Shown here: positions 47,111-59,596 of the stretch, in pieces
Layout of the letters: each line of letters starts with the position of its first letter
Numbering within the stretch: position 1 is the first letter of the stretch
Assembly: GCA_028583605.1 (NCBI GenBank)
Contig: CM053331.1
Coordinates: forward strand, 36,905,783-36,969,782
Origin: Dastarcus helophoroides
Lineage: Eukaryota > Arthropoda > Insecta > Coleoptera > Bothrideridae
DNA: 64,000 bases
Reading direction: 5' to 3'
The notes under the pieces: model-generated
Database searches by the model: none
What the model saw: only the letters and a program-made list of their open reading frames with translations
What the model was told of the DNA's origin: nothing
Made by a program: the position numbers and the translations under genes

Positions 47111-48502
47111 CTTTTAAGTTTGGTGTGTCGATTTTTTTACTTTTTTAACGCTTAACGCCGCCGCCTCCTTAAACTTTAGAACGTTTTATTGCAATAACCT
47201 AATTTGTTCCTAGAGAAGTTTAGTTCATAATCTTATCTTCTAAAAGCTTATAAGGAGATAAAATGCCACCCAAGTGTATGTATATGTATATTTTGTGGTA
47301 TAATAGGTACCATGCAAGTTAATTGTCGGAGATAACACACTTACTTTAATTAAGTCAATATGAAATGTTCGATAACTGAATTAGCTATGAAACTAGTTAA
47401 ACCAATTATGGTTAATCTCGATAATAGTCAATTTAAAACCAGTTTAAATAAAGGGTACATGTATCTTTATTTAGAATTGTGAACGTGAAGCCCGTATGTC
47501 AGCTGAAATTAAACGATGACAGGCTCATATCATAGAAATATCAATTTAATTATTTATCAGTATCAGTGCAAACAAATAATTGAATTAATAATAACAAAAT
47601 CCGCCGCATGCAATAACAAGGCTATAATTAATGTGTTATTTAACAGAATTATCGCAAACTAGCTCAAAAACAAAGGTATAAAATTTTCGCAATAACAGTC
47701 GGTACAAATATGACGAAATTGTAATTACCTTGTTCAACAACCACCGTTATTCAGCTAAAAAAAACGTTTAGCGCTTAATTGAGATTTCCTTACGCTAAAG
47801 CATAAGCACTATGGTGTCCCTCTTGGTACTCTATGGTGTCCCTCTTGGTACTCTATGGTACTCCTCTTGGTAGACTGAGCTTCAGCCCACCAAAGTGGGT
47901 ATTTTGTGCTTCACTTTTTGGAGATTTTTATTATGATGGTTATTTTTAACTTTTAATGTATTCGAAACGATGGCACATTTGAGACGATAATTTGCAATTT
48001 GTGAAAATATTACTTTATTATATACAACACCCTCCTATGAAGAAATTCGATCGCTGTGACCACAAACACGTTAAGGGTAGGAATCCGAGTAAATTATTCC
48101 ACAGGCCGCAGGCGAATTTTAAAAAATTCTTCGCACTCTTTTTTTGATACGATTGATGACGTTCGCGTACATGAAGCCAACTTGAATGAAGAGTTCGGTT
48201 CTTAGCGCCCCACAGGCGAGACGTTCATGTCAAATTTCTGATGTGCTTATTTAAGATACCAGACAAGTTTGACTCTGGATATATTTAAAGCTGAACAGAT
48301 CGCATTATACAAAGCAGAACGTAAGTTGTAAAGTGGATGTATGGGTTGTCATCGGTCACATACCCCGAATTACGTATGGCTTCTAACACATTTGTCACGT
48401 AACCTTTAACCATTGGGAATTGACTACAACTCCTGCCTTGTGCATTGTGACTCATTTAGTGGAGGCGTACCGTACAATGAAACTACGTTCCTGCTGTAGT
48501 GC
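47111..48502. other. Unique-looking DNA with a small 22-bp tandem repeat
   Basis: At 47809-47873 three copies of a 22-bp unit (CTATGGTGTCCCTCTTGGTA core; the third is diverged) lie in tandem. The rest is non-repetitive and shows no recognisable gene up to the inner edge of the right inverted arm. Confidence 0.5.
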
Positions 48503-51500
48503 AGCTTGTCGTAATTAATCAAAGCAGATTGATTTTTAACTGGAAATTCGAACGATTTCGTCGCATGACAATAAATTTCCAGTGAGCTATGTTTAAAATT
48601 TGTTTGAAGCTACAAAATTCAAAAGTAGTTTCCAATTCGAAATTCTTAAAATTTCTAAATTGGAACTCGTTAGATGACAACATAAAAATTTAGTGAAAAC
48701 ACTACAGTTCACACCAAACAATGAAAACATCATAAATACTTGTCGGGGTTCGAGGTTGTAAAATTTGCAAATAATGAGTCATGTTTGATCCTAGTTTCCT
48801 TATTTTATTATGGTCGTACTCACGCACGTCATAATTATTGTAAATACGTCCCACTGATATTATATGTCGTCAACCTTACACTTCAAAAAGTTTCAAGTAT
48901 TTATAAAAAACGACTTGTTTGTTAATTCTTTGCTTACATGATTTCGTTATTTATTTAGTCCTTAGATATTTGTCCTTAAATATTTGAATAAGATAATTTT
49001 GATTTCCCCATTTATTACGGTGGTCCTATGGAATGAACGTTTTTGATGGGGACATATAGACCGCAAACTTTTAATGGGGTACGTAGATGGTAAAAAACAG
49101 CAAACTTTTAATCGGGCACGTAGAGGGTAAAAGTTGGATAAGAACGTCTAAATTTCGAAAACAATGTCTAAATTTCGAGAAAAACGTCTAAATTTCGAGA
49201 AAAAAGTCTAAATTTCGAAAAAAACGTTTAAACTTCAAGAAAAACGTCTATATTTCGAGAAAAACGTCCCAATTTCGAAAAAAAGGCCTCAGCTTAAGAA
49301 AAATATCTTTTGCGGTCGAACTCGAAACTCGCATATGTTCTCAGATCTTAAACTTTAATCTAAAACTTCTAATTTATAGCTTACAGTTTCGGCTTAAAGT
49401 CGAGTTTTATTTAAAAAATTCCATGATGGAATCGAATCCAAAAGAGAGGGCATTTGTGCTAACAAACTGGATTAGTAATAGCTAGAGATGTAATTCATTA
49501 CAGATGTCGGCAAATCGTACTTCATACGAATTTAACTTGTGACCTAATGGCAATCTTAGAGCGGACCGAGTGTAGTTCGAATTGGATCATTCTTAGGGAA
49601 AATTCATTTCCTTTTTCTAATGATACTCTAGCACAGGGGTCGGCAAACTTTTAAGCCAAAAGAGCCAACTGCACTAAGATAATTGGTTTCGTGAATTTCA
49701 AAGAGCCACAAATTACTTCTGATTTTACATTTTATTTCAAAATTAAATCACATAAATCAGACGAATTATGGGACAAGGAGACACCTCTAACTCATGTAGT
49801 CAAACGAAAACATATACACCCCAAAAGACCTTTTTTTCTCAAAATTTAGAGCTTTTGTTAAAAATTTGCCTTTTTCTCGTAAATCCGATTTTTTTAGCTC
49901 TTCTCCATATTCGTCTTTTTTTAACTATTTATTTTGTTTTTAAAATTAGATTTTTACCCTAAATCTTCCCTTATTCTCAAAACTCGACAATCTGTGAAAA
50001 TGTTTACTTTTTTCTAATTCGACTTACTGAAAGATTCGACTTATATCTCAAAAATGCATCTTTAGTCGATTTTTTAATAAAAAAAAAGTAAAAATTTGAA
50101 GTAATAATTTGGAGATGTTAAATAAAATAGTTTTTGAAGATTTCGACCTTCTTCTAAAATTTTCGTTTTTCAAAATTAAGATCTATTCTTAAATTTAAAT
50201 CTATTCTTAAATTTGACTTTTCTCCAAAATTACATTTTTTTTAACTTTGTTCTAAATTGCGACTTTTCTCTCAAAATTTCTATTCTTTTTAAACTACGTT
50301 CCTTTTCCAAATTTCATTATTTCCCCCAAATATTGACTTTTACTGACTTTAAACTTTTATTTATCGGAAATTTCGACCCGTTTCGCAAAATTGGGTATTT
50401 CTGAAATTCCAACTTCTAACTGAAAATTCGACATTTTATTATGTTTCTGCAAGGTGCATTTTTATCGACGAAATTCATCCATTTTCACAATATTTTGACT
50501 ACCTAAAAATCGGATTTTGTTCCTAAAATTTGGCTTCCCTGGGAAATTTTGACCTATTTTTAAAGTTCAACACTCTTTTCGAAAGTGGAAGTTTTATCGA
50601 CATTCCTTCTTATTTAGAAATTATTTTACCAATTTTCTCAAAATTCGAAATTTTTTGAAAATTTGGAGTTGTCTTTTTATTCGTCTTGTTCTCGAAATTT
50701 CAAATTCTCAAAATTTAATTTTCTCTGAAAAATTTCAAAATATTTATTTTCTTCTTCTCTGAAAAACTTCGACTTTTTAAACATCAACAATTTTTTCGAA
50801 GCTTTCAATTCTTTACAATTTCTCTTTTCGAGATTTTACGATTTTTCACAAAATTCAAATTTGTCTAAAAATTTCAGGTTTTCAATTTGTTCCGGTTTTC
50901 AATCTGTTGTCAAAATTCAACGTTTTTTTTTTTCAAAATTTTGCTTTTTTGGGAATTTCTGACAAATTCTTATTTTTCGACATTTGTATTTTCGTTTTCA
51001 AAATTCAAAATTCGTATTTTTCCGGTAATATCAACTTTTATTTCGAACGAAATTCATCCATTTTCAAATCTCAACATTTGATTTTTTTCTTAAAATTTGA
51101 CTTTCTCTGGGAAATTTTGACTTTTTTTCTAAAGTTTAACACTTCTCGAAATTGGAAGCTTTATCAACATTCTCTTTCCTTTCAAATTATTTTACCAATT
51201 TTCTCAAAATTCGATTTAGCTGAAAATTTTTAGTTTTTTTTTTAATTCGTGTTTTCGAAACTTCCAATTTATTTTTAAAATTTAATTTTCTCTGCAAAAT
51301 TGCAAATTTTTATCGAAATTTGGAACTTTTCTTAAAATGTTGATTGACCGTTACCTTGAAAATTTCCTAAAATTTGCCTTTTTTCTACTTCTCTGAAAAA
51401 CTTGGATGTTTTTAAAGACCGACACTTTTTTAAGCTTCCAGTTTATTTTTACAATTTCTCTTTTATCTAAAAATTTCAGGTTTTTAAATTTGTTTTGGGT

Positions 51501-54500
51501 TTCAATATATTTTCGAAATTCGACGTTTTTTTCTGAAATTTTATCCTTATTTGAGAACTTTGAACAAATTCATTTTTTTTTAAATCTTTTGATTTTTCTC
51601 AACTTTTATTTGAAATCTCTTCCTTTTTCTCAAAATTTGGCTTTTTCCTAGAAATGTTAACCTTTTTTTTAAGTTAAAACACTTTTCTCGACATTTTCTT
51701 GGACGTTTCTTTCGAAATTATTCTATAAATTGTCTCGAAATTCGAATTTATCTGAAAATTTGGATTTTTTAAAAATCGTCTTGTTTTTAAAATTTCAAAT
51801 TGATTCTTAAAATTTAACTTTCTCTGGAAAATTGTAAATTTTTTGTCGAAATTTAAAACTTTTCCTAATATTTTGACTTTTTCCTTGACATTTTTCATAA
51901 AATTTAACTTTTTTCTTCTTCTCTGAAAAACTTCGACTTTTTTAAATTTCAACAATTTTTTCTAAGCTTCCGGTTTATTCTTACAATTTCTCTTTTTGAA
52001 TTTTGCAATTTATTAAAAAATTCAAAATTTTCTACAAATTTCAGGTTTTAAATTTGTTTCGAGTTTCAATCTATTGTCGAAATTCGACGTTTTTTTTCTG
52101 AAATTTTACCTTTTTTTAGAACTTTCGATACATTCATTTTCTTTCGAAATTTCTTCCTTTTTTTCAATTAGACAAATTCATTTTTTTTAAATCTCTTAAT
52201 TTTTCCCAATTTTGATTCGAAATCTCTTCCTTTTTCTCAAAATTTGGCTTTTTCCGAGAAATGTTGACCTTTTTTTAGGTTAAAACTCTTTTCTCGACAT
52301 TTTCTTGGACTTTTCTTTCGAAATTATTCTATAAATTGTCTCGAAATTCGAATTTATCTGAAAATTTGGATTTTTTAAAAATCGTCTTGTTTTTGAAATT
52401 TCAAATTGATTCTTAAAATTTAACTTTCTCTGGAAAATTGTAAATTTTTTGTCGAAATTTAAAGCTTTTCTTAATATTTTGACTTTTTCCTTGAAATTTT
52501 TCATAAAATTTAACATTTTTCTTCTTCTTCTCTGAAAAACTTCGACTTTTTTAAATTTCAACAATTTTTTCTAAGCTTCCAGTTTATTCTTACAATTTCT
52601 CTTTTCGAATTTTGCAATTTTTTAAACAATTCAAAATTTCTACAAATTTCAGGTTTTAAATTTGTTTTGAGTTTCAATCTATTGTCGAAATTCGACGTTT
52701 TTTTCTAAAATTTTACCTTTTTTTAGAACTTTCGATAAATTCATTTTTTTTATTTCTTCATTTTTCCCAATTAGACAAATTTATTATTTTTATCTCCTTA
52801 TTTTATCCATTTTTTTTCTAAATCTCTTCCTTTTTCTCAAAATTCGACTTTTTCTAGGAAATTTTGATCTTTTTTTAATGTTCCACACTTCTCGACATTT
52901 TCTTGGAATTTTCTATCGAAAGTATTTTACGAATTTTTTCAAAATACGAATTTATTTGAAAATTTGTAGTTTTTTTTTTTAATTCGTCTTGTTCTCGAAG
53001 TTGCAAATTTATTGTGAAAATTTAACTTTCTCGGGAAAATTGCAATTTTTTTTATGGAAATTTCGAGCTGTTCTAGACTTTTTCCATAAAATTCTTCCTA
53101 AAATTAGACTTTTTTCCTCTTCATTGAAAAACTTAGATTTTTTTTAGAGAACGACAATTTTTTCTAAGCTTCCAGTTAATTTTTACAATTTTTCTTTTCG
53201 AAATTTTACTACATTTGAAAAAATTAAAAATTATCTAAAAATTTCAGGTTTTTAAATTGTCCTGGGTTTAAATCTATTGTCGAAATTCTACGTTTTTTTT
53301 AATAAAATTTTACCTTTAATTGAGAACTTTTGATAAATTCATAGTTTTCGAAATCTCTTCCTTTGTTTCAATTTTTTCGTAATCTCTTCCTTTGTTTTCA
53401 ATTTTTTCTAAATCTCTTTTTCTCAAAATTCGGCTTTTTCCGAAAATTTCAGCTTTTATTTCGAACTTTGATATTTGCCGTTTCTGTAAATTTAGATTCT
53501 TTTTTTCTCACAAAAAGTAATTTACCTTTTTTCACGAAATCTTAAGGTTGTCGAAAATTTACAAATGAAAAACTAAAAATCATGAGAAAAATATTTTTTT
53601 GAAATTTCGACCAAGTTGGTCTTTTTCTAGAAATTTCAAATTTCATGTTTTTTGTTAAACCGTTAATACAAATCAATCAAAAATTTTTTAAAAAATACTT
53701 TTTAAAATCATAACTTTTTGTCAAAATTTAAGTGAAACGTAATAATTCCTAGAAAAGTTTTTTTGGAAATTTCAACTTTTGCAGGTCACTTGTTCAATGA
53801 GTGTCTGCGTGTCTGTTCGCTCTAGTTTTTATTTCTTTATTTTTTTAGGGGAATTTAAAGAGTCGCAATTTTCTTTTAAAAGAGCCGCATGCGGCTCGCG
53901 AGCCGCCGTTTGCCGACCCCTGTCTTAGATAGTTGGAAGCTTGGGCAGTTTCAGACGATTTTCAAGGATCCCTTTCAAACATTTGGATCTTTTATCAGTC
54001 TTTTTTTAATCTCTGTATATTAACGAATTTTTGAGGATATCTAATCTCCTTTCTATCTTCTTTTTCTAGCCTTTCTACGTTTAGATCCTTCGCCTGTTTT
54101 GTCTTTTTCTAAATTGATGAATTATTGAGCATCTCTTATCAGTTCTCTATCTTTGTCTTCTTCTTATTGCAGCTTTGAAGATCTTTGGTTATGTTTCTTT
54201 TATGTTTAGATTTTTTAAATCTTTTGTCATTTCTCTATTTCTTCTTTCCTTGTCGCAATTTTTTGGGTTTTTGAAGATTTTTCATGACCTGTATCTCTTC
54301 CTTCAAATTTGTAGATCTTTTGCACCGTTGTCTCGTTTTCCAAAGCTTATAGGATCTTTTTTGTCTTATTTATCGTTTTCTTCAGATATTTTGCCTCTGT
54401 GTCTTCTTAACTCTCCACACTTAGGGGAACATCCATCTCTTTTTTGTGGTATCTATCTTTTCTTTAAAGATCTCTTGCCTTGTTGTCCCGTTTTCCAAAC

Positions 54501-54680
54501 TTTTGAAGATCTTCTTTGGGTTCTTTATTTTTTTCTTTGAACATTTTGCCTCTTATAACTCTCTACAGGTTTGGGAAACATTCATCTCGTTCTCTTCCTC
54601 CAAATTCGTTAATTAGGGAATGAAGATCCTATGAGGTATACAATCAAAATGAATTAACCAGTAAATCGGGAGAAATAGTC
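48503..54680 (-). repeat. Right arm of the 6.2-kb inverted repeat
   Basis: Reverse complement of 14692-20862 along its whole length, including the unique tail (48503-49135), the 20-bp array (49140-49285), the hAT-like element and the outer 164-bp repeats. About 45 further bases at 54676-54722 repeat a unit already found inside the arm near 54326 (TTGCACCGTTGTCTCGTTTT), so the outer edge has a small extra duplication. Small insertions distinguish the arms (6171 against 6178 bp). Confidence 0.93.
49634..53922. mobile_element. hAT-like element filled with satellite (right-arm copy)
   Basis: Inverted duplicate of 15471-19735. The plus-strand left end is CAGGGGTCGGCAAAC with GCCAAAAGAGCC following, and the right end carries the GC-rich GAGCCGCATGCGGCTC and GTTTGCCGACCCCTG. 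Flanks CTCTAGCA and TCTTAGAT correspond to those of the left copy, so the element was already in place when the arm was duplicated. Confidence 0.75.
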
Positions 54681-54722
54681 TCTTGCACCGTTGTCTCGTT
54701 TTCCAAAGCTTCGAGGATCTAT

Positions 54723-56838
54723 ATTTTACTATATTTTAACATCTACAACTATATTTTAACATCCCCGAATTCGGTTTTGATGTCGTAACCTCAGCTGGCA
54801 AGAAAATGGGTATTTAGTTGGGCATCGACTGCAGGGGAACATGCAGCTCAATTAGTCAATAAAAAGCCTTACCAGAAACAAAACGTTAATTATTTTCGAG
54901 CAACCAATTACCGACAATAATAAAAGGCTAGCACGCCCTCGATAAATTAAACGGTACAATCAATTTCCTTTCTATTTACACGCCATGTCCGGTTATGCTG
55001 TCTGGTATTGTATATAAAACCGCATATTTGTGAATTAGGTTATTATCCTTCACGTTATTACTTTAACTCGATGCAGACAATCATTTTTTCCCAAACAAAA
55101 AGTTAGGTTGAGCGACATGAATTAATTGAATACCGCGAGTGTGCACGTCAAAAACAACCATTTGGGTCGATTATGTAAGACCACCAATTTGTACTTCAAT
55201 TAGGGAATTGTCTAATTGACCTGCATAGTGGGTTTAAAGCTTTTTTTGTTAACTCGTCAGCTTTGGGTAAAAACGTTTTTGCTATTTTGAATATAGTCCC
55301 AACAACGAGACACTTAATAGATTTTTTTTGACGGTCAAAAACTACAAAAATTATTTTTAGGTTAAACTGGAAATATTTAGAAAAGACACTGAAATCGAAA
55401 TTTCGAAAAAACTCACCAACAAAAACGATGATTTCCGAAGGTGTTTTATCACAGGAGAAATCTGGGAAGCCTCGCCCTAAAAACTTTTGATATGGAAACC
55501 GTCTAATCCATCATAGGTTTAACCTTTGACAGCAGGAAGCCCTTGCGGTGATTTAATTTTGGAATTATTTCGGTTTCACGCTCGTCGGTGTTATATTTAA
55601 CGAAGTTAATAGGATCAGAGCGCAAACAATAGCGTATCCAATCAATAAAGTGGATAATAAGGGTGAATTAAATATTCAAGTGAACACAATGCGTCGACGT
55701 TTCTCGGAAAAATTGGCGATCGCGTGGGAGGGCCTTAAGTGGTACAAATTATGCAATGTGCACGGTATTGTAATCGTGCGCATATTTTGCTTAACGGTTC
55801 AAAATGCAGGCCATCGGGTCGACGGGATAGGTCATGTTTAATATTAGTTCATTGTTGGAGATAAATCATCTCGTTTCCTTACTGCGACGCAACCGCTCCT
55901 AATTTAGTTATTATTATTACATCATCAGCTAATTGTGGCCTGGGAAGTAGGATTTGAGGGAATTCGTCCCTTGGAATTATCGAAGCTTTGGCTAAGATGT
56001 AACCTCCCAAATAATAAAATGATTCTGGTATTGATGGAGGATGATGGGAGTAAATTGTGAAAAATTATACGTGGAAGCAATGGTACCATTTCAAGAACTA
56101 GTTGATGATTTTAGACCAACACTGATGTTAATCCGTCCAGAAGAAACAGATGCCTGATTTACCAAACTTTACCAAATTTGGTAGAAGGGATGCTAAAGCA
56201 GAATATTAGAATTAGTTTGCAAGGTCAAAGATTCGTTTTTTTTTGCCCATACATGTCGAGACGATGTTATAATCTTTGGAAGTGAAGCATGTTTTGGCGA
56301 TGTGAACGGATTTTACGACGTCTGGCGTGTTTTTAAATTACCGTCACGCTACGAACAAAATGTTATACGATCTTTATATGGCCACGGTATTAAACAGTAG
56401 GAATTCATTTCACTTCGCGTCTCATCGAAATTAATTTGGCACAACCTGCAAATAAATCGTACGAGTGAAAGCTGACGAGATTTTCCCGAAAGTGAAACTG
56501 TTTTACAAACCCTGAAACCAACTCATTGTACATCTACATGAATATCGATGCCTTTCGTTTTATTTCAAAAGTTTTTATAATAATTTTGAAACCCGTCAAT
56601 GATTTTTTTTTAGAAGGATGTCGAGAAACTTTTTTTAAATTTTCGGATTTTTCAACTTGACTTTTGGAATCCCCGAAAAGTTTTCTTATAAAATCAGATT
56701 GTGTACTTCCGATTTTTTTTTAAATTAAAATTCCATGTTTCTCTGTTATCGAGAAATACAAAAAATTCGACTTTCTGTCATAAAACTTGGGTAATTTTGC
56801 ACCAAATCAATTGTATTATAACTGACTGAAAAGGTTAT
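54723..56838. other. Unique-looking DNA, no gene seen
   Basis: Moderately GC-richer than the satellites. A tandem ACTATATTTTAACATC pair sits at about 54730-54765. Open frames are short (the longest at 55650-55841) and unrecognised. Confidence 0.4.
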
Positions 56839-57242
56839 ATACCTTTTGAGTGGAAGAACACTTTTTCTAACCAATGTCACAATTTGCTACAATAACAATC
56901 ATCACTGCTGATATTCAATAATGTAAGACAGATGAAGTGCTACCTTTTGAATGGAAGAACACTCTTTCTGAATAATGATACCATTCGCTACAATAACAAT
57001 CATCACTGCTGATATTCAATAATGTAGGACAGCTGAAGTGCTACCTTTTGAATGGAAGAACACTTTTTCTAAACAATGCCATCATTCGCTACAATAACAA
57101 TCATCACTGCTGATATTCAATAATGTAAGACAGCTGAAGTGCTACCTTTTGAATGGAAGAACCCTTTTTCTAAACAATGACACCATTCGCTACAATAACA
57201 ATCATCACTGCTGATATTCAATAATGTGAGACAGCTGAAGCG
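56839..57242 (+). repeat. Four-copy 101-bp tandem repeat
   Basis: Units begin at ACCTTTTGA at 56841, 56942, 57043 and 57144, exactly 101 bp apart. Each contains GGAAGAACACT, CGCTACAATAACAATCATCA and CTGATATTCAATAATGT. The first unit is the most diverged. No frame is conserved across units. Confidence 0.95.
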
Positions 57243-58372
57243 CTAGAAACTACCTACCTAATACCCATGGATTTGTAGCATTTTCTTTGTTGTTTAAGGA
57301 TAATCACAGGTCATAGGTTAACAGAAGAAAAGTACTTCATCAGGAAACAAGTCAATTCAATCAATGATTCAAGGATACAAACTTAGAATGGACATGATCA
57401 CTCTGCTTTTTAAATAATCAATTGGAAACTCTCCCAAATAATACATTGATGTTTTTACCTTCTGCCATGCGTCTCTAACTATTTATTTATTCAATCATTT
57501 TTTTTATTTTTGTTTATGATGAATATGCTATAATTTTGAAATCCTACAAATATAAGATACCAAAATTAGATGTATTGTAGCAATTGTCAAAGAAATAGAA
57601 GTTGGACAAATTGCACACTGACTTTTAGCTAAAAAATTCGTCTTTAAACCCTTGCAACCCTCGGACTACAGAGTAAACCACGAAAATTAATCAGAACATT
57701 TCATCCATCTCCAGCTGAGTTAGCTGCGGCTGAATATATCGTTACTATGTCCGCAGTACTTAGAAAGATGAATTTCTTCTATTTATTGAAGATTTTGAAA
57801 AAAATCTGTGTTACTAACTGAAGGCATAAAAGAATGACGTCTTCTTTATGTATCAACATTTGAAGGTTATGCAGATGCTGAGATCTGATTGTTTAAGCTC
57901 ACAATCTGAAGGTGGTAAATTGGAGCTTTCACTCGTCCGAGGTAGTACCACCCCATGTATCGCTAAGAGGCGGTAAGAGGAATGATGATACAGTAAATGA
58001 ACGGAATTATGATTCCATCTTTGACACGTGAGTCGGTTCCTGTTGTTCTTCTTTACTCATTCTGTCATTTTCCTTATTTCCTTTTTTCATCTACTCTGAT
58101 TTTTTCTTGCAATTATTAAAAACAAAGATGATGGATTCTCTTCGTGGAAAAAATTCCGAACGTAAACTACCCTCCCGTTCGGATGTCCGGGTGAAGAATG
58201 TGCGAGGGAATCCAAAATCCACGGATTTTTTTTTAAAAATCAGATTGTCTAAGCTGACAATTAGATTGCCTCACTGGAATAGTTCTCGTGGGAAACTGAA
58301 GCTTAGAAACTTGGACAATCTGACTTTGGTGGAACGGACTGGTCCTTGGTTATCCTCAAAAATTGAAATCTC
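57243..58372. other. Unique-looking DNA, no gene seen
   Basis: Non-repetitive. A plus-strand frame at 58107-58508 (133 codons) runs into the family-B repeat and has no recognisable feature, so it is not called. Confidence 0.4.
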
Positions 58373-58470
58373 CCTGAAAATGATAGCTTGGCTGCCGAAA
58401 CGTGTCAGAGCAACCTTTGTTGCGTTTTTTAATCTTTCTTGGTTTCAGGGGACAAGAATTCTATTTCAAT
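58373..58470 (+). mobile_element. Dispersed repeat family B, copy
   Basis: ATAGCTTGGCTGCCGAAACG, AGAGCAACCTTTGTTGC and TTTAATCTTTCTTGGTTTCA match the copies at 2085-2150 and 41256-41515. Confidence 0.7.
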
Positions 58471-58600
58471 CTGACTTTACCACTTGCATGACAACCTTCA
58501 AATGCTAACACCTATAGAAGAACATATCTGTTGAAAAAATTGGATCTTAGGATTTAAACCATCCGCTACATGTAAATATCCCTAACAAATCAGATCTTAC

Positions 58601-58872
58601 CGTTTGAGTGACTGATGCTTTCCGCCGTTGATGATCAGTTTAGGCTTCGATTTCTCACTGACACTAGTCGGAGTCATAGAGCTTTGACTCGCCGTGGCCG
58701 TCGTATCACTCACGAAACTATTAACACTCGCGTCTTTGCTTATAGGCGAGCCGTTCCTCCTTCCGTTGGAGATTCCTGCTGTGGTTTCCGCCAAAGACAG
58801 CTGCAAATGTCCTTTGGAGGCGGTCGGCCCCGGTGGCGGTTTCTCGTCTACGGGCAGCATGTAGGACAGCAT
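58601..58872 (-). CDS. Candidate first coding exon of an unrecognised protein
   Basis: Minus-strand frame from ATG at 58872-58870 to a strong donor CTCAAACG|GTAAGA at 58601/58600: 90 codons plus two bases. The start AGCATGC has A at -3. The region is GC-richer than its surroundings and has a non-repetitive, Ser/Thr/Pro-rich composition: MLSYMLPVDEKPPPGPT at the start, SEKSKPKLIINGGKHQSLKR at the end. The transcribed part may reach 58978, where CCTTGCAG precedes it, but all three frames upstream of the ATG contain stops, so that part would be 5' untranslated. Its left-over CG fits the first base of the exon at 2476. No signal peptide or membrane segment. Alternatives: an exon of a different gene, or a start elsewhere. 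Family not recognised. Confidence 0.5.
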
Positions 58873-58928
58873 GCTGCTTGCTTTGACGGTGGAGGACACC
58901 GTCGTTGGGGTTTTTCGAAAAAATTCAA

Positions 58929-58959
58929 CTACCACATCGCCGTCGAGCACCGGTTACAT
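58929..58959 (-). promoter_or_regulatory. Two minimal upstream open frames
   Basis: If the candidate exon begins at 58978, its leader holds ATG-TAA (58959-58954, a start followed at once by a stop) and ATG-TGG-TAG (58937-58929), both ahead of the proposed start at 58872. Start-stop elements can stall ribosomes and lower downstream translation in other systems; here the role is inferred. Confidence 0.35.
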
Positions 58960-58978
58960 AATGGACGAGCGTTTGGTC

Positions 58979-59596
58979 CTGCAAGGAATAATTAATTTAT
59001 GGTTTGGCAGAAATGGCTTCACGTTCATTTATCGAACCATTCACGCAAATTAAGATTCTAAATGGAGTGGAAGTAAAAGAAATTTAGTCATTGGGGCATT
59101 GAATGTAACTCATTTTGACTAAAACGTTGAATTTCATTATAGTTCATTATATAGGATGCCATTAAGAGTAACAGAAAATTACGCTGTATGTCATCTTCAT
59201 TTTGATTTTAAAATTATACTATTCAGTGAAGATTTAATTAATTGATTAAAGAGAATTGCAACAAAGTACCCAATTTTTTCCTGATTGAATCTAATAATAA
59301 TAATCTAATCTAATTAGTAACCTAACTCCAAATGTTTCAATGAAAAGATCTTTACGTTAATGTGAAATCGCGAACAGTGTGAAATATTTTGAAAAGAAAT
59401 GGTTACAAGTGTTTTACTCAACACATCTTTCCGACGATCGTTACAAACGTCTCAAGTTTTTTGAATCTATGGGGGCACCATGAGATCTAACTGAAACCAC
59501 ATTCTGTTTACGAAAGAATCAGCTATTTTCTTCATAGACGCCAGAAAAATAATTCAGTTTTAGGGTAGGGAAAATAAGTATCTAAAGGTTCCCTAA
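58979..59596. other. Unique-looking DNA upstream of the candidate exon
   Basis: Begins with a possible acceptor (ATTATTCCTTGCAG on the minus strand). Otherwise AT-rich non-repetitive sequence; no further exon could be supported. Confidence 0.4.

Noticed and set aside
58615..58995. 126-codon plus-strand frame
   Set aside because: Antisense of the candidate exon, which has better splice signals and composition.
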